Notes: generated by a model from the letters alone, not told the origin. Shown: positions 28,710-37,236, counted from the first letter of the stretch. The stretch: 64,000 bases of DNA from Anaerolineales bacterium (GCA_025808555.1 CP075526.1:1070712-1134711); one strand, 5' to 3'. A program made the numbers and translations.

Positions 28710-29638
28710 TTTTCATCCATGGTTGCGGCGGACTGCACGGGGAATTGGATGGTGGAAGCTTCCGCTGCGGCAGCCTTGGCAATCTTCTGCAAGTCTTTTA
28801 CTTTTACTGGTTGCACCATGCGGCGCACCAAAACGGACTGGCGTGGGCCAGGTTGTGCATCCAGCCCTTCGAGCACCGGCTCCAGCCAGTCTTGAAAGGC
28901 GCGCACACATACATACACGGGGCGGCCGGGCCGCGGCCGCAAGCGCAGCATGAGCGCCATCAGGCGGTCAGCCAGGGCGCGGCCGGGCTCGATGAGCAGC
29001 TGAACCCAAATGCCCTTTGGCCCGCGCTGCACATCAGCAAAGGCGGCGAGCTGGCCGCCCTCATACAGAACGAAACTATCACGCGTATCGTTCGATCCGC
29101 ATTCCAAGTGCTGCATTGGCGGCGGCAACAGGCTGCTGCGCAGCAGGCGCACAGCCAACGCATGGCGACCCAGGTGCGGCTGCCAAAGCAGGTTGTCATA
29201 GCCGGCCTGTGGCGGGCGGGTAAGCCGCCACAGGCGCTGGTGCCCCTGCACGCTAAGCCCGGCTTGCTGCAGCGCGGCGTTGGCGCCGCTGTGCTCGTCA
29301 AGCTCGGCGAAGATGCCCTGTGCGCCGTGTGGGCCAAGCTGTTTCAGCATGTACTCCACGGCGGCGGTGAGGGCCGGGCCGCTGAGCGCGGCTTGCGGGG
29401 CGGCGAAAACCAGCGCGGCCAGCGAGCGGCCCGGGAAGCGTTGGGCTTGCAGCACCAGACCCTCTTCTGAACTGACCGCGGTGTGTACCCCGGTGAGGGA
29501 GCACAAGGGCGCCAGCAGGGAGCGGCGGGCGAGGGCGGCCGGGCCGCGGGTGAGCACGGATTGATTGTGTAAGAACAGAGCGTGATGGCGGGCGGTGTTT
29601 AGCGCCCCATAGTCTGAAATTGTAAAGTCGTGCAACAC
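28706..29638 (-). CDS. hypothetical protein, possible GNAT fold
   Basis: The product has 310 residues and no motif I can assign firmly. Two similar halves with patterns such as AALVFAAPQAAL...ALTAAVEYMLKQLGPHGAQGIFAEL and AAFADVQRGPKGIWVQLLIEPGRALADRLMALML suggest tandem GNAT-like domains without the usual acetyl-CoA loop. The frame begins with GTG at 29638; the ribosome site is poor, so the start is uncertain. It overlaps the R3H ATPase gene by four bases, which argues for a shared process. Its stop lies in the ATGA overlap. Confidence 0.55.
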   Translation of the reverse strand: MLHDFTISDYGALNTARHHALFLHNQSVLTRGPAALARRSLLAPLCSLTGVHTAVSSEEGLVLQAQRFPGRSLAALVFAAPQAALSGPALTAAVEYMLKQLGPHGAQGIFAELDEHSGANAALQQAGLSVQGHQRLWRLTRPPQAGYDNLLWQPHLGRHALAVRLLRSSLLPPPMQHLECGSNDTRDSFVLYEGGQLAAFADVQRGPKGIWVQLLIEPGRALADRLMALMLRLRPRPGRPVYVCVRAFQDWLEPVLEGLDAQPGPRQSVLVRRMVQPVKVKDLQKIAKAAAAEASTIQFPVQSAATMDEK

Positions 29639-29683
29639 CCTGCTATTCTACAACAGCGGTTTTTGGCTTGCATCAAGGTTATG

Positions 29684-30277
29684 TTAACTTTTGGCCAGGT
29701 TCAGGAACAGGCGGTGGAAGCGGTCGTCTCCCGAGATCTCGGGGTGGAAGGCGGTGGCTAGAAGCTTGCCCTGCTGGGCGGCGATGATGCGCCCGTCTGG
29801 CAGGCTGGCGAGGGCCTGGGCATCGCCGCTAACGGATTTGATGAGCGGGGCGCGGATAAAGACGGCGCGCACCGGCGGGTCACCAGGGGCAAGGCCCTTG
29901 AGGGCGGGCACGTCCACTTCAACATCGAAACTCTCGACCTGGCGGCCATAAGCGTTACGCTCGACGGTGATATCCATAAGGCCCAACAGCGGCTGTTTGC
30001 GTTCGGCGTCTTTTGAGAGGAGGATGGCGCCGGCGCAGGTGCCGTAGATGGCCTTGGTCTGGCCGAACGTGCGCAACGGCTCGATCAAGCCATAATCGGT
30101 GGCCAGCTTGCCGATGGTGGTGGATTCGCCACCGGGCAGCACGAGCCCGTCGAGCCCATCCAGCTCTTCGGGCAGACGCACCTCGCGCACCTGCGCGCCG
30201 AGGCTGGCCAGCATATTGGCATGCTCTGCAAAGTCACCTTGGAGGGCAAGGACGCCGATGGTTGGAGAGGAGTTCAT
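29684..30277 (-). CDS. pdxT: pyridoxal 5'-phosphate synthase glutaminase subunit
   Basis: This 197-residue class I-type glutaminase supplies ammonia to PdxS for vitamin B6 synthesis. Marks are IGVLALQGDFAEH at the start, LVLPGGESTTIGKL (oxyanion region), the nucleophile in YGTCAGAILL (about residue 80) and the His-Glu pair in ATAFHPEIS near the C terminus. The start ATG at 30277 follows GGAGAGGAG-type bases on the minus strand. It lies downstream of pdxS on the same strand, 64 bases apart, with a strong hairpin between them. Confidence 0.95.
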   Translation of the reverse strand: MNSSPTIGVLALQGDFAEHANMLASLGAQVREVRLPEELDGLDGLVLPGGESTTIGKLATDYGLIEPLRTFGQTKAIYGTCAGAILLSKDAERKQPLLGLMDITVERNAYGRQVESFDVEVDVPALKGLAPGDPPVRAVFIRAPLIKSVSGDAQALASLPDGRIIAAQQGKLLATAFHPEISGDDRFHRLFLNLAKS

Positions 30278-30290
30278 AACTTGCAGGATA

Positions 30291-30327
30291 TCCGACCTCG
30301 AATCTCTTTCAGAGATTCGAGGTCGGA
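30291..30327 (-). promoter_or_regulatory. 17-bp perfect hairpin between pdxS and pdxT
   Basis: TCCGACCTCGAATCTCT (30291-30307) and its exact complement (30311-30327) flank a 3-base loop. On the transcribed strand no T run follows, so it may act as a processing or stability element that sets the PdxS:PdxT ratio. Confidence 0.7.
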
Positions 30328-30341
30328 GGCTTTGAATTCAG

Positions 30342-31229
30342 TTACCAACCGCGCTGGGCGATCAGATCTTCCTTGGGGATGTCTGTGACCTGGCGGCCCA
30401 CCATCGGCTCGCCCAGATTGCGGCTGACCTCAGCCAGGATCTTGGCGTTGTTGTAGTGGGTAGTGGCTTTGACGATGGCTTCGGCGCGGCGAGCAGGGTC
30501 GCCGGACTTGAAGATGCCTGAGCCAACGAAAACACCGTCCACGCCGAGCTGCATCATCAGGGCGGCGTCCGCCGGGGTGGCGATGCCACCGGCGGCGAAG
30601 TTGACCACGGGCAGGCGGCCAAGCTCTTTGGTCTCTTTGACCAGTTCAAACGGCGCACCAAGCTCTTTGGCGAGCGCCATGACTTCTTCGTCTGGCATGG
30701 TCTGCAGGCGGCGTACGGTGCCCAGCACGGTGCGGGCGTGGCGCACGGCCTCGACTACATCGCCGGTGCCGGCTTCGCCCTTGGTGCGGATCATGGCAGC
30801 GCCTTCGCCAACGCGGCGCAGGGCTTCGCCCAGGTTGCGGCAGCCACACACGAAGGGAATCTTAAAGTCATGCTTGTTGATGTGATTGGCTTCGTCGGCC
30901 GGGGTGAGCACTTCGGACTCGTCTACATAGTCCACGCCGAGGGATTCGAGGATCTGGGCTTCCACAAAGTGGCCGATGCGCACCTTGGCCATGACGGGGA
31001 TGCTGACAGTGCTCATGATCTCTTCAATGAGGCCGGGATCGCTCATGCGGGCCACGCCGCCGTGGGCACGGATGTCAGCAGGCACGCGCTCGAGGGCCAT
31101 TACGGCTGCGGCGCCGGCATTCTCAGCAATGCGGGCATGTTCGGCGGTGACCACGTCCATAATCACGCCTCCCTTGAGCATCTGGGCCAGGCCCTTCTTG
31201 ACTTCAAATGTAGCGACTTGCTTTTCCAT
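30342..31229 (-). CDS. pdxS: pyridoxal 5'-phosphate synthase, PdxS subunit
   Basis: This 295-residue (beta/alpha)8 synthase joins ribose 5-phosphate, glyceraldehyde 3-phosphate and ammonia to give pyridoxal phosphate. Family marks run through the protein: [56 protein letters not shown] (catalytic lysine region), [32 protein letters not shown] and [20 protein letters not shown]. It forms a dodecamer with PdxT. The start ATG at 31229 is preceded by AAGGAGCTGCGTAG. The pair makes this organism independent of external vitamin B6. Confidence 0.97.
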   Translation of the reverse strand: MEKQVATFEVKKGLAQMLKGGVIMDVVTAEHARIAENAGAAAVMALERVPADIRAHGGVARMSDPGLIEEIMSTVSIPVMAKVRIGHFVEAQILESLGVDYVDESEVLTPADEANHINKHDFKIPFVCGCRNLGEALRRVGEGAAMIRTKGEAGTGDVVEAVRHARTVLGTVRRLQTMPDEEVMALAKELGAPFELVKETKELGRLPVVNFAAGGIATPADAALMMQLGVDGVFVGSGIFKSGDPARRAEAIVKATTHYNNAKILAEVSRNLGEPMVGRQVTDIPKEDLIAQRGW

Positions 31230-31306
31230 CTACGCAGCTCCTTGGCGAGCGAATTGGGGTACTGAGGCGATTCTACCATTCACGTTTTTGGAAAGGCTGC
31301 CCAACA

Positions 31307-31343
31307 AACAAGGGCGGCACATGAAGGTGCCGCCTTGTTAAAG
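31307..31343 (-). terminator. terminator downstream of the frameshifted membrane gene
   Basis: On the minus strand AACAAGGCGGCAC pairs with GTGCCGCCCTTGTT (one bulged base) around a CTTCAT loop and is followed by TGTTGG. It separates the AraC-to-membrane-gene block from pdxS. Confidence 0.6.
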
Positions 31344-31357
31344 ATTGTTTCACTCCG

Positions 31358-31719
31358 CTAGCCTGTAAGGCTGGCCCCAAACAGCGTTGCCGGTACCAAC
31401 AGCGCCAAGAACAGCAAGTGATACCAGACGGGCATCAGCTTCCAATATTGGCGCTGCACCATGATGCCAACCAGTAGCAGGATCACACCGAGGATCAGCG
31501 GCAAGTTGGCGCCCGCGCTGACCAGGGTGACCACATAGCCCGCCGCGAGCGAGACCAGGGCGGCAAACACCAGCATGGTGAGCAGTGCGCCCGTGTGGCG
31601 CACGGAACCGTCTTTTGCAGGGCGCCAGGGAACAGCTTAAGCACCTGCGGGCTACCGCCCAGCCATAGCACACTCCAGGCGGCAAAGCCCGCCACGATTG
31701 CAAGAATATCCATCAACAT
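31358..31719 (-). pseudogene. small membrane protein gene interrupted by a frameshift
   Basis: A well-placed start (ATG 31719, after GGAGG) opens a frame that reads MLMDILAIVAGFAAWSVLWLGG and continues to about LQKTVP near 31605. There it runs out of membrane-like sequence into Cys/Arg/Ser-rich text, while a second frame immediately continues with VRHTGALLTMLVFAALVS and two or three more transmembrane helices to a stop at 31358. Together they make a plausible 120-residue protein with four helices, so one base appears to be missing near 31602-31610. A sequencing error, a real pseudogene or (less likely) recoding would all fit. No function is known. Confidence 0.7.
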
Positions 31720-31736
31720 CTTTTCCTCCACAGTAG

Positions 31737-32171
31737 TTAAGGGGTTCGTCGTTCAAAGCTGGCTTGCATGGTTTGCTGCTCACCAGCGTCAGACAAGGCG
31801 TACAAAGTCCAGTCATAGTGATCGCGATCGGTGAAGCGCCATTCTTCGCGGTAGCGCTTGGTGCCAGAGTTGTCATGGGTGAGTAGATGGCAAGTCATCA
31901 GGTCACCGTGGCGGGTGACCTCGGTATATTCGGCCAAGCTAACGCCATCCAACGCTTTGCCGAGGGCGATCATCTTGACCCTGTGTTCAGCGGGATGCCA
32001 ATACCAGTAGCCAAAGCTTTCACCACCGGGAGATTGGCTACTGGACACCAGCAGGGCATCAGGCACCTGCCAGGTGAAGGTGTGCACCATAGTGAGGCCT
32101 TGCTGGCCACCGGGCGGCAGATAATGCCATTGCCCGCCAACCAGATCAGACAGAATGTGGATCGTGCTCAT
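31737..32171 (-). CDS. hypothetical cytosolic protein (lipocalin/DUF1579-like)
   Basis: The product has 144 residues, no signal peptide and no membrane helix. Alternating beta-type segments (LVGGQWHYLPPGG, FTWQVPDALLVSSS, FGYWYWHPAEHRVKMIAL, YREEWRFTDRDHYDWTLY) suggest a small beta-barrel such as those in DUF1579/lipocalin-type proteins; this is inference only. GGAGG lies just before the ATG at 32171. It is 17 bases upstream of the frameshifted membrane gene and downstream of the AraC-type gene, so these may form one unit. Confidence 0.6.
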   Translation of the reverse strand: MSTIHILSDLVGGQWHYLPPGGQQGLTMVHTFTWQVPDALLVSSSQSPGGESFGYWYWHPAEHRVKMIALGKALDGVSLAEYTEVTRHGDLMTCHLLTHDNSGTKRYREEWRFTDRDHYDWTLYALSDAGEQQTMQASFERRTP

Positions 32172-32225
32172 GCGCCTCCTTGCTATGTATTGTAGGGAGG
32201 GCGGCCGATCTTGTATTGCAAAAAA

Positions 32226-33080
32226 TTAACCGAGGGGAACGAAGCGAGAATCCTCGCTGGGACCGTAGTTGCTGTAGTGCGAGCGTAATTCTATGTATTG
32301 GCTGGGCGTCAACCCGGCGAAGAGCTGGAACTCTCGATTGAAGTGCGATTGGTCGTGGTAGCCGGCTTTTTGGGCGAGCGCGGCCCAATCCGGCTGGGCG
32401 CCGGCGAGCAGATCGGGCAGCATATGGCTGAAGCGTATGACGCGAGCAAACTGCTTGGGGCGCAGGCCAACGGTGGAGGTGAAGACTTCGATCAAGTGCT
32501 TATGGCTGACATGCAGCCCTTCGCTCAGCTCGGCGATACCCAGGCTGCCCTCGGCAGCCTGGATGCGCTGCCCGGCCTCAAGCGCCAGAGCGAGGCCGGG
32601 GCGATCTTGCTTGAGGCGCTGCACCAGGAAGCTCTCCAAGGCGGCGAAACGCGCTGTGTCATCCGCGGCAGTAGTTAGGGCGATGTGCAACTCGTCGGTG
32701 GCAGCGGCGCCCACGATGGCGCGCAACGGAGTGACGCGATCGGTGAACTGGCTGGCATCACCGGCAAAGAAGGCTGCGACGCCGGCGGGCTTGAGGCGGG
32801 CGCCCAGCAGATGACTGGAGGTGGACTCGATGGTGAAATAGCGGCTTTGCAAACCAGCCAGCCAAGCTTGCTCATGTATAGTGAATTCTGCAAGGTCAGG
32901 CGCGAGGAAGACCTTGTGGGGCTGGCCAAAGTTGAAGATCAGCTCCATGTGCGGGCTGGGCAGGATAATCTCTCTCGCGCTATAGATGGGGATATGCTGG
33001 TACCAAAGCACCTCGATGTAACGGTCCAGCGGCGGAGTAGGCGGCTGGACGGCGCTGTGGATGGGCATATTAGGCAACAT
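32226..33080 (-). CDS. AraC-family transcriptional regulator
   Basis: The 284-residue product has an N-terminal domain of the kind seen before AraC helix-turn-helix units in many small regulators (PPLDRYIEVLWYQHIP, REIILPSPHMELIFNFGQPH). The C-terminal double helix-turn-helix contains GIAELSEGLHVSHKHLIEVFTSTVGLRPKQFARVIRF and the signature AGYHDQSHFNREFQLFAGLTPSQY. It should bind DNA as an activator or repressor; targets are likely the small genes around it. The ATG at 33080 follows GGTGG; a second ATG lies four codons in. The ligand is unknown. Confidence 0.87.
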   Translation of the reverse strand: MLPNMPIHSAVQPPTPPLDRYIEVLWYQHIPIYSAREIILPSPHMELIFNFGQPHKVFLAPDLAEFTIHEQAWLAGLQSRYFTIESTSSHLLGARLKPAGVAAFFAGDASQFTDRVTPLRAIVGAAATDELHIALTTAADDTARFAALESFLVQRLKQDRPGLALALEAGQRIQAAEGSLGIAELSEGLHVSHKHLIEVFTSTVGLRPKQFARVIRFSHMLPDLLAGAQPDWAALAQKAGYHDQSHFNREFQLFAGLTPSQYIELRSHYSNYGPSEDSRFVPLG

Positions 33081-33121
33081 CAGACCACCAGTGGATCATC
33101 GCGAGTGTTGGCTTGCAAAGA

Positions 33122-33664
33122 TCACTTCTTGTAATGCAGGGCAACGACTCCTGAACCGAATACCTTTGAGTCCACCAATGTGAGGGTACGGCCGCCGCCC
33201 GGCTGAAACAAGCGCGGCCCCTTGCCGGCAATGATGGGATGGACGACGAAGCGATATTCATCAATCAGGCCCCATTGCTCAGCCTGGGCGGCAACATTGA
33301 TGCTGCCGATGGAGATGTTCTTGCCGGGTTGCTGCTTCAGCTCGATGATCTTTTCTTTCAAGCCGCTACGCAGCAGGGTGGTGTTATTCCACTCGGCGCG
33401 TTCGAGTGTAGTGGAGAAGACGATCTTGGGGATGGCGTCGAAGGCGAGGGCGAATTCATTTGTGACCGCGTTTTCCGACTGAGTCACGGCGACATCATGC
33501 CAGAACGGATACATGAGCTCATAGGTGTGGCGACCAAAGATATCGACGTCTGATTGGTGCAACAAGTCAGTGAAGTACTGGTGCACCTCATCATCAACGA
33601 CGGCCGTTTCGTGGCCGCAATAGCCGTCTATGGTCATATTGATGGAAAAGACGGCTTTTCTCAT
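33122..33664 (-). CDS. dihydrofolate reductase / RibD C-terminal family protein
   Basis: The 180-residue product has the RibD_C/DHFR-like reductase fold: MRKAVFSINMTIDGYCG at the start, DVDIFGRHTYELMYPFW, an NADPH-binding-like GSINVAAQAEQWGLIDEYRFVVHPIIAGKGPRLF and a C-terminal strand. Stand-alone members are common in soil bacteria and act on unknown pteridine- or flavin-like compounds. AGGAGG precedes the ATG at 33664. It sits 16 bases downstream of speB, close enough to be a fourth gene of the polyamine operon, though no metabolic link is known. Confidence 0.8.
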   Translation of the reverse strand: MRKAVFSINMTIDGYCGHETAVVDDEVHQYFTDLLHQSDVDIFGRHTYELMYPFWHDVAVTQSENAVTNEFALAFDAIPKIVFSTTLERAEWNNTTLLRSGLKEKIIELKQQPGKNISIGSINVAAQAEQWGLIDEYRFVVHPIIAGKGPRLFQPGGGRTLTLVDSKVFGSGVVALHYKK

Positions 33665-33680
33665 TGGTGCCTCCTATGCG

Positions 33681-34562
33681 TTAGGCGAAATTCGCCTGGG
33701 CGAATTTGTAAGCGAGCAGTTTGTAGATCAGCTTGGCGGCAAGGAAGTCTGGCGCCTTGTTCTCGGTGGGGAGCAGCTCGACCACGTCGCAGCCGACAAT
33801 GTTGTGCTCAGCGGCGACGGCCTTGAGGGCGGCGAGGACGGGATACCAATACAGGCCGCCGGGCTCGGGCGTGCCGGTCGAGGGCATGATGGCCGGGTCG
33901 AAGACGTCGAGGTCGAAGGTGATGTAGACGTTCGGCTTCAGCAGGCGCGAGACCTTATCGATCCAATCCATCGAATGGAAGATGTTCTCGGCGTAGAAGA
34001 CCTTGCTCTCATCGAGGTACTGCAGCTCGCCGACATCCAGGCTGCGGATGCCGACGGAAACGATGTCGTCGTTGAGCTCAGAGATGCGGCGCAGAGTGCA
34101 AGCATGGCTGAACCTGTCGCCTTCGAACTCCTCGCGGCGGTCGGTGTGGGCATCGAAGTGCAGGATGCTGAGCTGGTCGTAGGCTTCGATGTGGGCTTTG
34201 GCGGAGCCGTAGGCCACGGAATGTTCACCGCCAAGGGTGACGACGAACTTACCGGCGTCGATGTGCTTCTTGACGCGGGCATGCACATTGGCGTTTAGCG
34301 CCAGCGTATCGTCGGCGGTCACCGCCTGGTCAGTGAAGATGCCGTGTTCGTAGGGCTCGCTGGCGGTCTCGATGTCGTAGAGCTCGAGATAGCCCGAGGC
34401 TTCGATGAGAGCGCGCGGGCCTTTGGCGGTGCCCGGCATCCACGAGGTGGTCAGGTCGAACGGCACCGGCACCACAGCCACCTTGGCGGAGTCGTAGGCG
34501 GTGAACTCGTCTGGCAGGCCGCCGAAGTTGTATGGTGGCGTGTGGGTGCCGGAGTCAGCCAT
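33681..34562 (-). CDS. speB: agmatinase (ureohydrolase)
   Basis: This 293-residue binuclear manganese enzyme hydrolyses agmatine to putrescine and urea. Metal ligands are visible in VTLGGEHSVAYG, LHFDAHTDRREE and YITFDLDVFDPAIMPSTGTPEPGG. Arginase and other ureohydrolases share these motifs, but the arginine decarboxylase gene directly upstream makes agmatine the expected substrate. Nine bases separate it from that gene. The start ATG at 34562 has a modest ribosome site (GAGGAC), fitting coupled translation. Confidence 0.9.
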   Translation of the reverse strand: MADSGTHTPPYNFGGLPDEFTAYDSAKVAVVPVPFDLTTSWMPGTAKGPRALIEASGYLELYDIETASEPYEHGIFTDQAVTADDTLALNANVHARVKKHIDAGKFVVTLGGEHSVAYGSAKAHIEAYDQLSILHFDAHTDRREEFEGDRFSHACTLRRISELNDDIVSVGIRSLDVGELQYLDESKVFYAENIFHSMDWIDKVSRLLKPNVYITFDLDVFDPAIMPSTGTPEPGGLYWYPVLAALKAVAAEHNIVGCDVVELLPTENKAPDFLAAKLIYKLLAYKFAQANFA

Positions 34563-34571
34563 GTACGCGGG

Positions 34572-35123
34572 TCAGTCCTCGGAGCGGATCAGCACCGCGG
34601 CAGCCAGCACCGTGGTCCACAGTCCGTTCTTGTGGCCCTCGGCGGATTGGACGTAGTGGCGAGTCTTGAAGATGTGCGGGTTGGCATCGTAGATCTGCTT
34701 GCGCTCATCCCAGGCCGTATCCGGGTCAAATTCCAGGCCCAAGGTAGTGGCTAGCATGGTGGCGGCCAGGTCTTCGGCGTATTCGCCACTTTTCTCGCCG
34801 GTCTCACCGTGCGCATGATGCTCAGATAGATAGCCGTAGCGAGTGGTGTCTTGCGGCAGGGCTACACCAATGGCGGAGGACACTAGGCGGTTGGGTTCAT
34901 TGGTGTCGCTGCGCGCCATGACACAGAAGACCACTTCGCCCGGCGAAAGGTGCTTAAGGCCTTCATCCACCGAAACCATCTTGCAGTTGGGCGGAAAGAT
35001 GCTGGATACGTAGACCAGATTGAATTTTTCAATCTTGGCGCTGCGCAGGGCTGCCTCAAAGGAAGCTAGGCGGTCTTTGTGCACACCCACACCCTTGGTG
35101 AAGAAAATCTTGTTCGGGATCAT
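34572..35123 (-). CDS. pyruvoyl-dependent arginine decarboxylase
   Basis: The 183-residue proenzyme converts arginine to agmatine. Self-cleavage between serines in [11 protein letters not shown] (residues 40-41) would create the pyruvoyl cofactor and split the chain into beta and alpha subunits, as in the archaeal-type PvlArgDC family. Other marks are [26 protein letters not shown] and [38 protein letters not shown] precedes the ATG at 35123. It sits between the deoxyhypusine-synthase-like gene and speB, giving a compact arginine-agmatine-putrescine pathway. Confidence 0.93.
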   Translation of the reverse strand: MIPNKIFFTKGVGVHKDRLASFEAALRSAKIEKFNLVYVSSIFPPNCKMVSVDEGLKHLSPGEVVFCVMARSDTNEPNRLVSSAIGVALPQDTTRYGYLSEHHAHGETGEKSGEYAEDLAATMLATTLGLEFDPDTAWDERKQIYDANPHIFKTRHYVQSAEGHKNGLWTTVLAAAVLIRSED

Positions 35124-35147
35124 TCGCTCTCCTCTATCTAAACGCAG

Positions 35148-36182
35148 CTAGGCTGCCTGGGCGCTCTTATCGAGCACGGCGTTGAAGTCTTTGTGCTGGC
35201 GCTTCTTCCAGCTGCCTTTGTGATAAGCGTAGCCGGCAATGAGCGGCATGGCCAGGGTGGCCTCAGCGAACACCATCTGCTCGCTCTCTTGCTCCACTTT
35301 GCCCCATGAGTGAGCTTCCTGCAGCGTGGAGCCCGACAGACCGCCATCGCGCTCGTCGGCGACGGTGATCTGGATGGCGTACTTGTGCATGTCGGCTTCG
35401 CCTTCCAGGATCTCGGCCGCCACAGTGATGTCCTGTGCAAAGTTCTTGGGTACGCCGCCACCGATCATGAGCAGGCCGGTGGTGCCGGCGGCGATCTTGA
35501 TCTTGGTCAGCTCGAGAAAGTCCTTGGCGGAGTCGATGGAGACTACGCCGCCGGTGGCGCGGTATTGGTGATCGACCAGGCCGAAACCGGCGCTGGAGTC
35601 GGAGAAGGCCGGCACGAAGATGGGCACGCCCACTTCGTAGGCGCGGCGCACGAAGCAACCCTCGCCCTTGCCGTTGTCGACGAGATACTTGCCCATGTGC
35701 CAGATGAACTCGCGCGAAGAGTAGGGGCGCGGCGGCAGGCTATCGGCGATCTGCTTGATGGTGTCATCGCAGATGCGCAGCTCGTCTTCATCAATGTAGG
35801 TGTCGTAGATGCGGTCAATGCGCAGGTTCATCAGCGCATCGTCATCCGACTTGGGGTCACCGATGTAGTGCTTGAAGCCCAGGCCTTCAAAGAAGTCCTG
35901 GTCCACCACGTTGGCGCCGGTGGAGACGATCGCATCCACCATGTGGTTATCCACCAAATCGTAGATCACCCGTTTGAGCCCGGCGCTGACCAGCGAGCCG
36001 GCAAGGCACAGGATGACCGCGCACTCGGTATCGGCCAGCATGTTGTCGTAAATGCGGGCCGCCCGAGCCAGATTACGCGCCTGAAAGGCCATGCGCTCGT
36101 ATTGGTCCACCAGGGGGGTGGGGTCAAACGACTTGATGTCGATGTGCTCAATGGTTTGGCTGAGCAGGGTTTTCTTATCCAT
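35148..36182 (-). CDS. deoxyhypusine synthase-like protein (polyamine aminobutyl transferase)
   Basis: The 344-residue product belongs to the deoxyhypusine synthase family, NAD-dependent enzymes that move an aminobutyl group from spermidine. TGANVVDQDFFEGLG, PIFVPAFSDSSAGFGL and LLMIGGGVPKNFAQD match the fold, and EAHSWGKVEQES keeps the lysine that forms the enzyme-substrate intermediate (the EAVSWGK position in eukaryotic enzymes). Bacteria lack eIF5A, so the acceptor is probably a small polyamine (for example putrescine, giving homospermidine). That use is inferred from its place at the head of the arginine decarboxylase-agmatinase operon. The ATG lies 6 bases after a TATAAT box, so its mRNA may be leaderless. 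Confidence 0.88.
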   Translation of the reverse strand: MDKKTLLSQTIEHIDIKSFDPTPLVDQYERMAFQARNLARAARIYDNMLADTECAVILCLAGSLVSAGLKRVIYDLVDNHMVDAIVSTGANVVDQDFFEGLGFKHYIGDPKSDDDALMNLRIDRIYDTYIDEDELRICDDTIKQIADSLPPRPYSSREFIWHMGKYLVDNGKGEGCFVRRAYEVGVPIFVPAFSDSSAGFGLVDHQYRATGGVVSIDSAKDFLELTKIKIAAGTTGLLMIGGGVPKNFAQDITVAAEILEGEADMHKYAIQITVADERDGGLSGSTLQEAHSWGKVEQESEQMVFAEATLAMPLIAGYAYHKGSWKKRQHKDFNAVLDKSAQAA

Positions 36183-36188
36183 ACGCGC

Positions 36189-36194
36189 ATTATA
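36189..36194 (-). promoter_or_regulatory. -10 box of the polyamine operon, leaderless type
   Basis: A perfect TATAAT on the minus strand ends 6 bases before the ATG at 36182, so transcription should begin at or within a base of the start codon. The -35 region (near 36212-36217) is weak. Confidence 0.65.
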
Positions 36195-36336
36195 ACGAGC
36201 GCGCGCTTAAAACCTTACGAGTATGTAATTCCGTTTTTTTACGGATCACCAACCTGCACATACCGAGCGAAGCTGGGCACAGTTTTTTCTGCTTAAAAAA
36301 GTTTCGTTTTTAAGCGATACAAAGGGGTGTTGGCAC

Positions 36337-36365
36337 TTGACAAAGCGCGAGATTCATACAATAAT
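36337..36365 (+). promoter_or_regulatory. promoter of the GntR-CPBP/ABC operon
   Basis: TTGACA (36337-36342) is followed after 17 bases by AATAAT (36360-36365). ACATATACACTCATACAGAGG downstream is the likely leader and may contain the GntR operator. Confidence 0.65.
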
Positions 36366-36399
36366 ACACATATACACTCATACAGAGGTACGCATAGCA

Positions 36400-36804
36400 A
36401 TGAGCCCACTTTCAAGACTCCGTGTGGACCTTACCATACACACCCCGGCCTATCTGCAGATCATGGACCAGATTCGTTTGGCGATCGCCAATGGTGAGTT
36501 GAAGCCCGGCGACCAATTGCCCCCCGTGCGCCAGTTGGCAGCCGACCTGCAGATCAATTTCAACACAGTGGCGCGGGCTTATCGTTTGCTGGACGAGAAG
36601 TCGATCATCTCCACCCAGCACGGTCGCGGCACTTACATCCTAGACGCGCCGACCGGCAGGAACCTGCAACGATTGCGTAAGCAGCAGCTCGGCGTGATGG
36701 GCGAGCATTTGATAGAAGAGGCCGAGAAGCTGGGTTTTGAGCCGGCCGAGCTGCGCAAGTTAATGGATGAAAAGATCACAGCATGGGAAGCGAGCAAACG
36801 ATAA
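36400..36804 (+). CDS. GntR-family regulator, YtrA type
   Basis: The 134-residue repressor has a GntR winged helix-turn-helix (AYLQIMDQIRLAIANGELKPGDQLPPVRQLAADLQINFNTVARAYRLLDEKSIISTQHGRGTYI) and only a short C-terminal helical tail, as in the YtrA subfamily that controls ABC transporter operons. The ATG at 36400 is the best start; the longer frame from 36337 includes the promoter. It is the first gene of a five-gene operon including an ABC ATPase fusion and its permease. Autoregulation with release by an unknown small ligand is the usual mode. Confidence 0.88.
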   Translation: MSPLSRLRVDLTIHTPAYLQIMDQIRLAIANGELKPGDQLPPVRQLAADLQINFNTVARAYRLLDEKSIISTQHGRGTYILDAPTGRNLQRLRKQQLGVMGEHLIEEAEKLGFEPAELRKLMDEKITAWEASKR

Positions 36805-36840
36805 GAGTGTTCGTTCTTATCCTAGAGAAAGGATGCGATC

Positions 36841-37236
36841 ATGGCCTTCGCTGGAGCAGCACAGGCTGAACTGCAACGATTGATGCAAGAAGAGGAAGAG
36901 ATGACCAACTACACACAAGATGATCTACAGAACTACGAGTTCAAAATTCTGCGCTCCGCGGTTTCAGGCTTCCGGTCTCGGGAAACCATGGCCAAAGCGC
37001 TGGAGGAAGAGGCTACCCACGGATGGCAGCTGGTGGAAAAGTTTGACGACGCCCGCATTCGCCTCAAGCGGCCTCGCGGCGCCAAATCACGCATCAACAC
37101 CGGCGCTGGCGCTGGCACCGACCCCTACCGCACCCAGTACGGCATCAGTGATGGGCGTTTTGCCATTTACATTGTCACCGGCACGCTGCTGCTGTGCGCA
37201 CTGATCATCGGCGGTCTGGTCTATTTCATAAACTGA
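36841..37236 (+). CDS. small single-pass membrane protein, unknown
   Basis: The product has 131 residues with a cytoplasmic N-terminal domain (YEFKILRSAVSGFRSRETMAKALEEEATHGWQLVEKFDDARIRLKRP) and one C-terminal transmembrane helix (IYIVTGTLLLCALIIGGLVYFI). The N-terminal domain resembles the DUF4177-type YEYKxxxx...GWELV fold, which is inference. Two starts are possible: ATG 36841 (AAAGGA, spacing 9) and ATG 36901 (after GAGGAAGAG). It lies in the GntR operon between the regulator and the CPBP-ABC fusion, so a role with that transporter is likely. Confidence 0.7.
   Translation: MAFAGAAQAELQRLMQEEEEMTNYTQDDLQNYEFKILRSAVSGFRSRETMAKALEEEATHGWQLVEKFDDARIRLKRPRGAKSRINTGAGAGTDPYRTQYGISDGRFAIYIVTGTLLLCALIIGGLVYFIN

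Noticed and set aside
31340-31356. Half parS-like TTGTTTCAC near the frameshifted gene
   Set aside because: Only one arm of the palindrome is present, so ParB binding is not expected.
31350-31703. 117-residue frame overlapping the frameshifted membrane gene
   Set aside because: It is the third, non-hydrophobic frame; the two other frames carry the membrane protein.
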